A DNA stretch of 51,666 nt from Chloroflexota bacterium. GTDB taxonomy: Bacteria > Chloroflexota > Anaerolineae > Promineifilales > Promineifilaceae. Shown one piece after another: positions 40,888 through 49,882 of this stretch (position 1 is the first letter of the stretch; each line of letters starts with the position of its first letter). The position numbers and the translations under genes are program-made. The notes under the pieces are model-generated. The model had not been told where the DNA came from. It saw nothing but the letters and a program-made list of their open reading frames with translations, and ran no database searches. The stretch spans positions 1 to 51,666 of the forward strand of contig JABFFZ010000034.1 of assembly GCA_013112725.1 (NCBI GenBank), written 5' to 3'.

Positions 40888-42078
40888 TCACTCCCAAACG
40901 GGCACATAGCTCCATTTTGGAGTGCCAGTGGCACGGTCATAGGCCGCCAACACGGCCAGTTCGCTGTTCATTGCCACCACAATCATATTATCAACAATGA
41001 CGGGCGTGGTAAATAGCGGGGCGCGGGTGGTTCGCTGCCAGATTTCGGCGCCTGTTTCTGCGTTTAAGGCCACCAGCAGTCCTTCTTCAGTGGCCGCGTT
41101 GCCCTCGGCGGCAATGTATACCACGCCGTCAGCCACAACAGGACTGGCTTGAATGGCCCCCTCTATCTCAACGCGATTGGCTACGCCGCCGGATTCGTTC
41201 ATCTGGTTAATGGCCACTTGCCACAATTTCTCGCCGCTGGCGGCGTCAACGGCAAAGACCTGGGCGCTGCTGTCGGCAAAATAGAGGACGCCATCAACCA
41301 GGGCCGGCGCGCTCCAAATCCAGTTAGTGGCTTCAACGCGCCACCGCTCGTTGCCGGTTTCCATATCGAGGGCATGGAGGGCGTTGTTATAAGCGCCCAC
41401 ATAGACCAGTTTTTCGGCGGGGTCCACAATGGCCTGCGCGGAAATCGCGCCCTCCAACTGAGTTTGCCATAGTTGGCTACCGGTGCTGGCGTCCAGGGCG
41501 TATACCCGTTTGTCCATACAGGTGATGTAGAGGATGCCTTCGTGGTAGGTGGGGGTAGCCCACACCGGGCCGCTGGTGCCAAAACGCCACTTTTCTACGC
41601 CGGTATTGGCGTCTAAAGCGGAGAGGTGGTTATCGGCCGTACCTACATACACGGTATCCCCCACCTGCAGCGGGGCGGCGATCACTTTGTCGGTGGCGGC
41701 GGCGTTGTTGGTCCACAAGGTTGTGGGAGCGGGGGTGCCATTTTCTTGCAAACCGTAAACGGTGACGATGATGGTGGGCGAGAACATACCGCCGGCCGCA
41801 CCATAATCGCCAAAGATGACACGGCCGTCTTGCACCGAAGGCGCGGCATTGATGTGCAACGCCCGGTTTTCTGGCCGAAAAACCCATTGGGATTGCTGGG
41901 CGACGGCATCATAAGCGACGACGGCCGGGCCGTAGGCCACATAAACGGTTGATCCGTTGGCGGTAAGACCGGGCCAGTTTTCGGTATTAGCCCGGGCGGC
42001 GCAGCCTGTTAGCAGCCAACTGATGAGAAAAATGAAGAGTATGGAGGGCCGCAGTAACGGCCGTTTGGTGGTGAACAA
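40888..42078 (-). CDS. PQQ-type beta-propeller lipoprotein
   Basis: 396 residues from TTG 42078, chosen because GGAGG lies seven bases upstream and a lipoprotein signal follows at once (FTTKRPLLRPS, hydrophobic core, LLTGC lipobox). The open frame extends to 42249, but the extra part lies in yidD. The mature protein is made of repeated blades with YVGTADNHLSALDANTG, YVGAYNNALHALDMETG and YFADSSAQVFAVDAASG, the PQQ/BamB-like pattern of about 40 residues. It would be anchored outside the cytoplasmic membrane. Insertion between yidD and yidC suggests a link to envelope protein insertion, but this is unproven. Confidence 0.85.
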   Translation of the reverse strand: MFTTKRPLLRPSILFIFLISWLLTGCAARANTENWPGLTANGSTVYVAYGPAVVAYDAVAQQSQWVFRPENRALHINAAPSVQDGRVIFGDYGAAGGMFSPTIIVTVYGLQENGTPAPTTLWTNNAAATDKVIAAPLQVGDTVYVGTADNHLSALDANTGVEKWRFGTSGPVWATPTYHEGILYITCMDKRVYALDASTGSQLWQTQLEGAISAQAIVDPAEKLVYVGAYNNALHALDMETGNERWRVEATNWIWSAPALVDGVLYFADSSAQVFAVDAASGEKLWQVAINQMNESGGVANRVEIEGAIQASPVVADGVVYIAAEGNAATEEGLLVALNAETGAEIWQRTTRAPLFTTPVIVDNMIVVAMNSELAVLAAYDRATGTPKWSYVPVWE

Positions 42079-42136
42079 CAAAGTACCTCCGCGCTTTTTC
42101 CGCAATGTGTGTTGAAACGGTGTGGGGGTGATGCGG

Positions 42137-42346
42137 TCAGGGAACCGGGTCATACCCACCGGGGTGGAGAGGGTGGCAGCGGGAAATGCGTTTGATTGCC
42201 ATCCATCCACCTTTGAGAAAACCATATTTCTCAATGGCCTCATAGCCATATTGAGAACAGGTGGGTTGAAAACGGCAGGTAGGCGGCGTAAAACGCGAAA
42301 TCCATCTTTGGTAAAAGCGAATGAGCAAAAGGGCTATTTTTTTCAT
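42137..42346 (-). CDS. yidD: YidD membrane protein insertion efficiency factor
   Basis: 69 residues starting [17 protein letters not shown], with the typical [19 protein letters not shown] core and the [15 protein letters not shown] end. It is a small membrane-associated helper, always found near rnpA and yidC. ATG 42346 gives the canonical N-terminus; the upstream in-frame start at 42457 would reach into rnpA. Confidence 0.94.
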   Translation of the reverse strand: MKKIALLLIRFYQRWISRFTPPTCRFQPTCSQYGYEAIEKYGFLKGGWMAIKRISRCHPLHPGGYDPVP

Positions 42347-42359
42347 GATCTTATAAATG

Positions 42360-42707
42360 TCACGGATGCTCCACCAACAGCTTTGCTCGTTGCAGTAATT
42401 GGATGACGGCCGTTTCCACTTCCCCATAAGCAGCCTGGGGTAACAATGGCCGGGCAATCAGCACCAGGTCCCATCCTGGTTGAATTTCAGACGAATGCCC
42501 CCGCACTGCTTCCCGCAGCAGCCGTTTGGCTCGATTGCGTATAACCGCTTTGCCCACGTGGCGGCTGGCCACAAAAGCAAAGCGGCTGACATCCAACGAA
42601 TTAGACCGTGCCAATAAAATGACCAAAGGGTGACGCCAGCTATTTCCTGCTTGCCGAACCCGTTTAATATCGGCCGGTCGCCGCAAACGATGGCGTGATT
42701 GCAGCAT
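42360..42707 (-). CDS. rnpA: Ribonuclease P protein component
   Basis: 115 residues. The conserved [20 protein letters not shown] segment carries the RNR motif ([15 protein letters not shown]) that contacts the RNase P RNA. With the RNA subunit it removes 5' leaders from tRNA precursors. It is separated from rpmH by 22 bases and from yidD by 13 bases; the start has no strong ribosome binding site, suggesting coupling. Confidence 0.95.
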   Translation of the reverse strand: MLQSRHRLRRPADIKRVRQAGNSWRHPLVILLARSNSLDVSRFAFVASRHVGKAVIRNRAKRLLREAVRGHSSEIQPGWDLVLIARPLLPQAAYGEVETAVIQLLQRAKLLVEHP

Positions 42708-42729
42708 CAGTCACCGGCCAAAGGGCAGC

Positions 42730-42954
42730 CTATTTGCCGCCACCCCATCGCTTAACAGAGCGATAAGCGGTGGCCGATGTCGCGTTCCAATTAACTTTTT
42801 TCACATGTTCATTCATGCTTACCGATAATTGGGCGCGGCCCTTGGCGCGGCGGGCGCTCAGAACTTTGCGGCCGCCGACGGTTTTCATGCGTTCCCGAAA
42901 TCCATGCACCCGCTTCCGGCGGCGGATTTTTGGTTGGTATGTACGTTTTGGCAT
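42730..42954 (-). CDS. rpmH: Ribosomal protein bL34 with C-terminal extension
   Basis: 74 residues. The first 45 are a normal bL34 ([38 protein letters not shown]), which usually ends there at 44-50 residues. Here about 28 more residues follow ([21 protein letters not shown], ending RWGGGK), basic and in frame to the TAA. The ribosome binding site AAGGAG precedes ATG 42954. It is the first gene of the rpmH-rnpA-yidD cluster. The extension is unusual; the core is certain. Confidence 0.93.
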   Translation of the reverse strand: MPKRTYQPKIRRRKRVHGFRERMKTVGGRKVLSARRAKGRAQLSVSMNEHVKKVNWNATSATAYRSVKRWGGGK

Positions 42955-42976
42955 CTCTTAAGTCTCCTTCATTAAA

Positions 42977-43005
42977 GGTGGCGCGATTTGCCACATCGCG
43001 CCACC
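42977..43005. other. Strong hairpin in the rpmH leader
   Basis: GGTGGCGCGAT and ATCGCGCCACC form a perfect 11-bp stem with a 7-base loop, 22 bases upstream of rpmH. A second hairpin (AAAGCAATTT/AAATTGCTTT) lies at 43029-43052. Neither has a T-run on the minus strand. They could protect the 5' end of the mRNA or regulate bL34. No DnaA box was seen in the 460-base gap. Confidence 0.6.
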
Positions 43006-43191
43006 GATTTCATCTCAATCTATAGAGCAAAGCAATTTAGGAAAATTGCTTTACGTCATATTGTCAAATCTTATCGGAAAGAAGCGTAGAGACGAATTGT
43101 GTATTGCAAATCTATACAACCGCTCATCCTCAAAGCGACAGAAAATTATATCTCCCCACCAGAGGGTGGTCAAATTGGAAAAAAGGGAGAC

Positions 43192-43335
43192 AGCAATTCT
43201 CAATTTGGCTGGCGGCGGCAGATAAATCTGCACCTACAGCAGAGAGCAGAGCCTGCCCTGAACCTGTTGAAGGGTGGGCTTTGCTCTCTGTAGGCGCGAT
43301 TTGAATCGCTGGTTCTTGGTAAATTGAGAATTGCT
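43192..43335. repeat. 144-bp MITE-like element with 15-bp terminal inverted repeats
   Basis: AGCAATTCTCAATTT (43192-43206) and AAATTGAGAATTGCT (43321-43335) are perfect inverted ends. Inside are small palindromes GCAGAT/ATCTGC, CAGAGAGCA with TTGCTCTCTG, and GCGATT/AATCGC after TGTAGGCGCG, the motif also seen at 27801-27810. There is no coding capacity. It sits between rpmH and the Fe-S protein gene; a TACAAT box follows at 43368. Confidence 0.82.
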
Positions 43336-43415
43336 GGCAAAATGATGCACTGCGTCACACTATGCGCTACAATACGACCGTTGGGCGGTAAAAATTTTCA
43401 GGAGGAAAGAAGCAC

Positions 43416-45452
43416 ATGTTATCCCCATTTGAAAAAGCAGCCTTCATCTTTTTGCTGGTGGTTTGTCTGGTGGCCACTATTAACACCTTTGGCCTGATGG
43501 CCCGCATTATCCTGCGCGGGCAGGGTCAGTTGGGTACAGACCAGGTGATTCGCCGTCTGCGTGAAGGGGTGGTCGCCCTCTTTTCCCAGGGGCGCATCAT
43601 TCGCCACCGCCGCCGTACTTCCTTTTTTCATTATTTGGTTGCCTGGGGGTTCATCTTTTACCTGCTGGTAAACGGCGTGGAAGTGGCCGAAGGGCTGATC
43701 ACCGGCTTCCATGTGCCCGATAACATCATCGGCGCCCTGTACCAACTGGCAGCCGATGTTTTTGGTACGCTGGTGCTGATCGGCATCGTCTACTTCCTGC
43801 TGCGCCGTTTTGCCTTTGGCGACCCGGCGCTGACGGCGCGGGACAATGTGCTGCTGCACCCGGATGTGCGCGCTGGGGGTATCATGCGTGACTCCTTCAT
43901 CGTCATCCTCTTCATTGCCCTGCACATCGGCTTTCGTCAGATTGCGTCGGCGGCGCTGGTGGGGCTGGAAGGGGGCAGCGATCCCTGGCAGCCCACCGCC
44001 ACCCTGCTTGCCCAGACCTTGTTAAGCGGGATGACGGCTGAAGGGTTAACCACCTTGTGGCACTTTAGCTGGTGGATTGCGGTGGGTCTCATTGTTGTCT
44101 TTTTGCCCTATTTCCCCTACACCAAACACGCCCATCTGTTCATGGGACCGCTGAATTTTGCGGTGCAGCCAGAACGCAATTACCTGGGCGAAATGCACAC
44201 CCTCAATTTTGAGGACGAGAGCATTGAGCAGTTTGGCGCGGGCACTTTGTTTGATCTGAGCCAGAAGCAGATTTTGGACGGTTTTGCCTGCATCATGTGT
44301 AACCGCTGCCAGGAGGTATGCCCGGCTTATAGCACCGGCAAGGAGTTGTCGCCGGCCGCCATCGAAATCAACAAACGCTATCTGTACCGCAACGATATGG
44401 CCGGGTTGGCCGGGGGCACGGCCGAACCCATTATCTTGCTTGGTTCCGTCATCAGCGAAAGCGCCCTGTGGGCCTGTACCGCCTGCGGCCATTGCATTGA
44501 AGTGTGCCCGGTGGGTAACACGCCCATGCTAGACATCATGGATATGCGCCGCGACCAGGTGTTGATGAGCAGCGCCTTCCCGGCGCAGTTGAAGGGAGCG
44601 TTTGTGGGCATGGAACGCATGGGCAATCCCTGGCAGTCTACCGACGGCCGGTTGGCCTGGGCCGAACCGCTGCCCTTTGCCGTGCCATTGGTGGAGGAAA
44701 ACCCGGATTATGAATATCTGCTCTGGGTGGGCTGCGCCGGGGCCTTTAACCCGGATGCGCAGGAAGTAACTCGCGCCGTAGCCACTATTTTGCACGAGGC
44801 GGGCGTCAGTTTTGCCGTGTTGGGCGACGCTGAAAGCTGTACCGGCGATTCGGCGCGGCGGGCCGGCAATGAGTACCTGTTTTACGAAATGGCCCAGGGC
44901 AATATTGAAACGCTCAATGCGGCGGTGGCGGACAAAAAGCGCATCGTCACCAGCTGCCCGCACTGCTTCACCACCATTGGCAAGGAATACGGCGAATTGG
45001 GCGGGCATTATCAGGTGTTCCACCACACGCAGTTGATTGCCAACCTGGTGGGTACGGGCAAACTGCGTTTGAACGGCAAGATGCTGGAAAAAGTGACCTA
45101 CCATGACCCCTGTTACCTGGGGCGGCATAATGGGGTCATTGCCGAGCCGCGCGAGGCGCTGGCAAAGGCAGGGGTGACGCTGCTGGAGATGGGGCGTCAC
45201 GGCCGTGACTCCTTCTGTTGTGGCGCCGGTGGGGCGCAGTATTGGAAGGAGGAGGAGCATGGCGACACGGCCGTAAATGCTACCCGTTTCGCCGAAGCCC
45301 AATCTACCGGCGCGGCCACTCTGGCTGTCGGCTGCCCCTTCTGCGCCACCATGATGAAAGACGCCAACCGCGAAAAAGGCGAACCCATGCAAGTGCAAGA
45401 CGTGGCCCAGGTGGTACTGGCGGCTTTGGGGAAAAAAGAAGTAATTGGGTAA
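43416..45452 (+). CDS. Membrane-bound Fe-S oxidoreductase (heterodisulfide-reductase-like)
   Basis: 678 residues. The N-terminal 250 residues have five or six helices of the nitrate-reductase-gamma type (FHYLVAWGFIFYLLVNG, TLWHFSWWIAVGLIVVFLPYFPYTKHAHLF), likely binding haem b. A ferredoxin part has two 4Fe-4S clusters (C292 in CIMCNRCQEVCP; C354 in CTACGHCIEVCP). Two CCG domains follow (ESCTGDSARR...SCPHCF; DPCYLGRH...FCCGAGG...CPFC). Such proteins pass electrons between quinone and soluble donors such as ETF or heterodisulfides. GGAGGAAAG precedes ATG. It has no neighbour of known partner type, so the donor is unknown. The last four residues, EVIG, come from an inverted repeat. Confidence 0.9.
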   Translation: MLSPFEKAAFIFLLVVCLVATINTFGLMARIILRGQGQLGTDQVIRRLREGVVALFSQGRIIRHRRRTSFFHYLVAWGFIFYLLVNGVEVAEGLITGFHVPDNIIGALYQLAADVFGTLVLIGIVYFLLRRFAFGDPALTARDNVLLHPDVRAGGIMRDSFIVILFIALHIGFRQIASAALVGLEGGSDPWQPTATLLAQTLLSGMTAEGLTTLWHFSWWIAVGLIVVFLPYFPYTKHAHLFMGPLNFAVQPERNYLGEMHTLNFEDESIEQFGAGTLFDLSQKQILDGFACIMCNRCQEVCPAYSTGKELSPAAIEINKRYLYRNDMAGLAGGTAEPIILLGSVISESALWACTACGHCIEVCPVGNTPMLDIMDMRRDQVLMSSAFPAQLKGAFVGMERMGNPWQSTDGRLAWAEPLPFAVPLVEENPDYEYLLWVGCAGAFNPDAQEVTRAVATILHEAGVSFAVLGDAESCTGDSARRAGNEYLFYEMAQGNIETLNAAVADKKRIVTSCPHCFTTIGKEYGELGGHYQVFHHTQLIANLVGTGKLRLNGKMLEKVTYHDPCYLGRHNGVIAEPREALAKAGVTLLEMGRHGRDSFCCGAGGAQYWKEEEHGDTAVNATRFAEAQSTGAATLAVGCPFCATMMKDANREKGEPMQVQDVAQVVLAALGKKEVIG

Positions 45453-45475
45453 TTACCCAATTACCCAATTACTTC
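45438..45475. repeat. Inverted repeat encoding the C-termini of two convergent genes
   Basis: GAAGTAATTGGGTAATT (45438-45454) and its exact complement (45459-45475) with a 4-base loop form a 17-bp stem. Each arm, read outward-in, gives Glu-Val-Ile-Gly-stop for the gene entering from that side. It probably also acts as a 3'-end hairpin. Confidence 0.93.
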
Positions 45476-47428
45476 CGCCACTTCCTCTTCCGGCACAGAA
45501 GCCGCCCCACTCAGGGCGGCTTTTTCTAATTCGCTGATGGTGCTGGCAACGTTCTCAATGGCCACACGCTGTTTACGGTAGAGGTCAGATTCGCTCATCG
45601 CCAGGCGGCGGGCCACATCGCGCACCCGCTGTCCCTGCACGAACTTCAGTTCCAGGATGTTATAGAGAATCCACTCGCCGGTGGTCAGGTTGCGTTCCCC
45701 TTCCGGTTTTTGCAGTTCGATGGCATCGTTGAGGATGGCGCGTAAGGCTTTGGTGGCGTTGCCGTCGTGCTCTTCCATCGCCTGCTGCACAATGCGCAGC
45801 CGCATGAGCGGACTTTTGGTCAGCTTGGGGCCGCCCCAGTAGTCGCGCAGGGCATCACGCACCATGCTGTTAAAATCGGGGTCATTGACCACGGCGTCGG
45901 CGGGAGTCACGGCCGTGAACACCGGCAGCCCGCCAAACGTCGCTTCACTGCGCCGCTGCTGCAAGGCGATAATTTGCGGCAGCAGCCCTTCCACGGCGGC
46001 AAACACCTCCTGCTGCAAAATGCGGTCTTCCAACGCCGCGGCAATCTGGTCTTCCAGATTGTCCAGGATGCGCCACTCCTGGTCCGTCAGGTCGGGGGCG
46101 GCGGCGCGGGCGCGAATGCCCAAAATACCCATCAAATCATCACGGTGGCGGCTGTGCAACGGCCGTAGCCAATACTCCTGCCACACAATAAACCCTTCCA
46201 CCATCTGCAAATCGCTCACTTCTTCCCCATTCGCCTGCGCCAGCTCGTGCCAGCCATTCTGTTGCAGCAATGTTTCCGGCTCGGTCAGGGGGCCGACGAT
46301 GGATTCAATATGTGGCCCGGCGGCGGTCAGGGAGACGACAAACGAGGTGGGGGTGCGCATGGCCTCACAGGTTGCCGCCAGGATACTTTCCAGGAATTGG
46401 TGCAGATCACTGGTGGTCAGCAGGCGCTCGCCCAACTGTTGGATGCGCTGCACGTCGGGGTCATTATTCAGGTGGAAGAAGCGTTCCAACGGCCGTTTAT
46501 ACGCATGAACCGCCCATTCTACCAGCATCACCGTCGCCACAATGGCCACGGCCACGGCCGTTTCCACTGGGATACCAATCCCCGGACTGATCCGCTGCAC
46601 CAGCACATAGACCACCAGCACAATCGAAGCCGCCAGCGGCACCCGCGCCATAAACTTAAACAGTTTCACCCGCACCACCCGGTCCGGTGAAGCCGCGCCA
46701 AAGTAAATCAGGTGCGCGGTCATAATGGCGAACATGATGCCCACCACTACATTGCCGGTAATCACCACCAGCCAGAACCAGATGGACAGTTCCCCCTGCG
46801 GCGCATTGCTGCTGAGGATCAGGTAGGGGAAAACGGCCAACGGCGCGGCAAGAAAAACCAACAGCGTGGTCGTCATGCGCTGGCGGGTGGTGCGCGTCAG
46901 GCAGCGGTGGCGCGCCCGCCAGACGTTATAAATGCTGGCGGCGGTCACCGCCCAGAAATAAATGACAAAGACCGCAAACAACGGCCCGACGTTCAGATGC
47001 CGCGTCTGGCTGGTTAGGAGATTAGCCGGGGCAGTCACAATGGTGTCCGTGAACCATACCAGCCCTAAAAACGCCAGTCCGCTGATGTATCCGGCACGTA
47101 CCAGCAAGCGGCGGCGGCGGGAGATAGCGCCTGTTGTCACCAATAAGGCATCAGACAAGTGGAACTGCGCCGCCGGTACCATGGCAATACCCACCCACTC
47201 CAACCGCAGCAAAATCTCGGCCGACACCGGCAGCAACGCTTGGCTCACCAGCGTCTCCGCGAAGTAGGTGATGATCACAAACAAGATGAGGGCGCAAAAG
47301 GACCGGGTAACCCGATCCCGACGGGCGCGGCCCAGGTTGTAAAGGACAACGGCCGTGCCAAAAATCACGATCACCGCTTGCAGCAGGTCGTTAATAAAAG
47401 CCAAAATATCCGTGAGGGAACTGCTCAT
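45461..47428 (-). CDS. 7TM sensor with GAF and C-terminal helix-turn-helix; no kinase domain
   Basis: 655 residues. Residues 10-310 have about eight hydrophobic helices in the style of the N-terminal 7TM domain of bacterial histidine kinases (LLQAVIVIFGTAVVLYNL ... MFAIMTAHLIYFG). A GAF-like domain (about 325-485, QLGERLLTTSDLHQFLESILAATCEA) follows. The last 130 residues (SPLMRLRIVQQAMEEHDGNATKAL, ILYNILELKFVQGQRVRDVARRL and SESDLYRKQRVAI) form a sigma-70-region-4-like helix-turn-helix. No HisKA, HATPase, EAL or GGDEF was found. It looks like a membrane-tethered one-component regulator. The start ATG 47428 has GAGG only one base away. Gene family unknown. Confidence 0.8.
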   Translation of the reverse strand: MSSSLTDILAFINDLLQAVIVIFGTAVVLYNLGRARRDRVTRSFCALILFVIITYFAETLVSQALLPVSAEILLRLEWVGIAMVPAAQFHLSDALLVTTGAISRRRRLLVRAGYISGLAFLGLVWFTDTIVTAPANLLTSQTRHLNVGPLFAVFVIYFWAVTAASIYNVWRARHRCLTRTTRQRMTTTLLVFLAAPLAVFPYLILSSNAPQGELSIWFWLVVITGNVVVGIMFAIMTAHLIYFGAASPDRVVRVKLFKFMARVPLAASIVLVVYVLVQRISPGIGIPVETAVAVAIVATVMLVEWAVHAYKRPLERFFHLNNDPDVQRIQQLGERLLTTSDLHQFLESILAATCEAMRTPTSFVVSLTAAGPHIESIVGPLTEPETLLQQNGWHELAQANGEEVSDLQMVEGFIVWQEYWLRPLHSRHRDDLMGILGIRARAAAPDLTDQEWRILDNLEDQIAAALEDRILQQEVFAAVEGLLPQIIALQQRRSEATFGGLPVFTAVTPADAVVNDPDFNSMVRDALRDYWGGPKLTKSPLMRLRIVQQAMEEHDGNATKALRAILNDAIELQKPEGERNLTTGEWILYNILELKFVQGQRVRDVARRLAMSESDLYRKQRVAIENVASTISELEKAALSGAASVPEEEVAEVIG

Positions 47429-47438
47429 ACCTCGTGCG

Positions 47439-47498
47439 GGAGATCAGAGATTAGAGATTGGAGATCAGGGATTTCCTAATCTCTAATCTCTGATCTCC
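47439..47498. repeat. GGAGATCAGAG inverted repeat between the regulator and ftsH
   Basis: Perfect 21-bp arms at 47439-47459 and 47478-47498 (starting GGAGATCAGAGATTAGAG) with an 18-base loop. Same GATTAGAGATTGGAGAT family as 12229-12270, 31080-31108 and 49455-49560. The ftsH TAA follows nine bases later. Confidence 0.85.
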
Positions 47499-47507
47499 AA
47501 TCTCATT

Positions 47508-49442
47508 TTAAGCTGGCGATGGCGAAGGGTCCAGCTTGGGTGTGACCCGCCCGGCGGTGTTTGACGATTCGGCGGCCGACGGCCGTGCTGCCTGCGTTTC
47601 CTCAACCGGCAACTCGCGTCCTTCCACAATCGCCACAAACTCATCGGCGTCCAGCGTTTCCACTTCCAGCAGCACCGCGGCTACCCGATCCAACGCAGCC
47701 CGATTCTCCGTCAGAATTTGCCGCGCCCGTTCATATTCCGTATCAATCAACTGGCGTATCTCATCATCAATCTTTTCGGCAATTGCGTCAGAATAATCGC
47801 GTTGTTCGCTGATTTCCCGCCCTAAAAAGACCATCTCTTGCTTTTGCCCATAGACACGCGGCCCTAGCTCTTCGCTCATGCCATACTGCGTCACCATCGT
47901 CTGGGCAATCTTGGTCACTTGTTGCAGATCGTTGCTGGCCCCAGCCGTAATTTCGCCGAATACTAGTTCCTCCGCCACCCGCCCCCCCAAGGCCCCGGTG
48001 ATGCGCGCTTTCAACTGCGACTTGGTGGGCAGCAGGTTGTCATCCTCCATGTACCAGGTTAACCCCAGCCCCATGCCACGTGGCACAATGGTCACTTTAC
48101 GCAGGGGCATTCCATCGGGCAAAAAGTGGCTCACCAGGGCATGGCCTGCTTCATGGTAGGCAATCACCTCTTTTTCCTCTGGGGTAATGATACGACTTTT
48201 ACGCTCCGGGCCAAGCTGTACCCGTTCGATGGCGTCGTGGAATTCGGCCATGCCAATGCTTTTTTTGTTGCGGCGAGCGGCTAACAAGGCAGCTTCATTA
48301 ACCGTATTCTCAATGTCCGCGCCTACAAAACCGGGCGTGGCCCTAGCCAGTGTGCTAATGCTCACATTAGAGGAAACGGGCTTGCCGCGCAGGTGTACTT
48401 TGAAAATCGCTTCCCGGCCGCGAATGTCGGGCCGGTCAATGACCACGCGCCGGTCAAAACGGCCGGGGCGCATTAGCGCCGGGTCGAGGATATCTGGCCG
48501 GTTGGTTGCCGCCAGGATGATGACGTGCGTGTCCGTATCAAAACCGTCCATTTCCACCAATATCTGGTTCAACGTCTGCTCCCGTTCATCGTGTGAACCA
48601 CCCAAACCCGCGCCGCGATGCCGCCCCACAGCGTCAATTTCGTCTACGAAGATGATGCAGGGGCTGTGCCGTTTGGCCTGCTCAAACAGGTCACGCACCC
48701 GGCTGGCGCCCACGCCCACAAACATTTCCACAAATTCGGAACCGGCGATGGAAAAGAAAGGCACACCCGCTTCGCCGGAGACGGCTTTGGCCATGAGCGT
48801 CTTGCCGGTGCCGGGGCTGCCCACCAGCAGCACTCCCTTGGGTATACGCGCGCCAAAGCTGACAAATTTTTCTGGTTCTTTGAGGAATTCCACCACTTCT
48901 TGCAGCTCTTCTTTGGCTTCGTCGCAGCCGGCCACATCGGCAAAGGTGACGGTAGGGTGATCGCCGGTAAACATGCGGGCGCGGCTTTTGCCAAAGGACA
49001 TGGCCTGGTTGTTGCTGCCCTGCGCCTGGCGCATGATGATGTAGATGAAGACGATCATGATGATAGCGGGCAGGAAGAGGCCGGCCGCGGTGAGCAGACC
49101 CGTCCACTGGCTGGGGGTCTGGTAGGTGATGGTGGGCCGGTTATCGGTGTAATCTTCGTGGGTGATGCCGTAGGAAGCCAGCACTTCTTCCAGGGAACTG
49201 ACGCTGCTGATACTGGCCTGGGTTTCGGGTTGGTTGGCGTCGGCGTAGGCGACGGTGATGCTACGGCCATTACCCGCCACCACAATCTCCTCAATTTCAT
49301 TCGCCTTAATTTGCTGCGCCAACTGGCTGATGGATATTTCCGCTTTTTGCGTGGAGGTGGAGGTATAGCTCCACAGCAGCACCATCATGGATACCCCCAC
49401 CAAAAGATAAACAAACCAGCGGCTGACATTTGCTGAATTCAT
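47508..49442 (-). CDS. ftsH: ATP-dependent zinc metalloprotease FtsH
   Basis: 644 residues. Two membrane helices ([14 protein letters not shown] at about 11-24 and [16 protein letters not shown] at 122-137) flank an extracytoplasmic domain. The AAA+ domain has Walker A GSPGTGKT at 208-215, Walker B IIFVDEID and an arginine-finger region RPGRFDRR. The metalloprotease zinc site is HEAGH, with a distant Asp in ASNDLQQVT. It degrades misfolded membrane and regulatory proteins as a hexamer. ATG 49442 has GGAG upstream. The C-terminal tail is Ser/Pro-rich and less conserved. Confidence 0.97.
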   Translation of the reverse strand: MNSANVSRWFVYLLVGVSMMVLLWSYTSTSTQKAEISISQLAQQIKANEIEEIVVAGNGRSITVAYADANQPETQASISSVSSLEEVLASYGITHEDYTDNRPTITYQTPSQWTGLLTAAGLFLPAIIMIVFIYIIMRQAQGSNNQAMSFGKSRARMFTGDHPTVTFADVAGCDEAKEELQEVVEFLKEPEKFVSFGARIPKGVLLVGSPGTGKTLMAKAVSGEAGVPFFSIAGSEFVEMFVGVGASRVRDLFEQAKRHSPCIIFVDEIDAVGRHRGAGLGGSHDEREQTLNQILVEMDGFDTDTHVIILAATNRPDILDPALMRPGRFDRRVVIDRPDIRGREAIFKVHLRGKPVSSNVSISTLARATPGFVGADIENTVNEAALLAARRNKKSIGMAEFHDAIERVQLGPERKSRIITPEEKEVIAYHEAGHALVSHFLPDGMPLRKVTIVPRGMGLGLTWYMEDDNLLPTKSQLKARITGALGGRVAEELVFGEITAGASNDLQQVTKIAQTMVTQYGMSEELGPRVYGQKQEMVFLGREISEQRDYSDAIAEKIDDEIRQLIDTEYERARQILTENRAALDRVAAVLLEVETLDADEFVAIVEGRELPVEETQAARPSAAESSNTAGRVTPKLDPSPSPA

Positions 49443-49860
49443 TATGTGTTCTCCGTGGAGATTGATTAGAGATTGGAGATTGGAACTTAGAGATTAGGTG
49501 ATTGAGCGATTGGGAGATCGGAGTGAAGACAATCTCTTAATCTTTCAATCTCTTATTCTCAAAACGGCAGGTAATGTTCGGAAGATTTTTGTTCTCCAAT
49601 CTCCATCCCTTTCCTTAAAATTGTTCGCTGTCTATCAGGAGTATAGCAGAAAGAGGGGGCGCATCATAACTGTTGGCACTGCCCAACAAAAAAATCGGCA
49701 CAACCACCACAGAGCCGTGTCCGCGAAGACGGCCTCCGCCTGGCATAGCCGCGAATGTATTTGCCAGGCGGGGGATTGGCCGAAAAGATACCTCGTTCCG
49801 AAGACTTCACATGAAATGACAATTGCCGGTAATTTGTAAAGGGCCTATATGGTCTTATGA
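49443..49860. other. Repeat-filled intergenic region between ftsH and the aldo/keto reductase
   Basis: 49455-49560 is built from GATTAGAGATTGGAGAT units and their complements, probably part of the ftsH leader. From 49660 to 49770 lies another structured piece with CGCCTGGCA/TGCCAGGCG arms (49737-49770). No reading frame there has a ribosome binding site or recognisable product. No clear promoter for ftsH was found. Confidence 0.55.
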
Positions 49861-49882
49861 ACCATGCCCCGGCACATTTCAT

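Noticed and set aside
42955..43415. Replication origin near rpmH
   Set aside because: No TTATCCACA-type DnaA boxes or dnaA gene were seen; the gap is occupied by hairpins and a MITE-like element.
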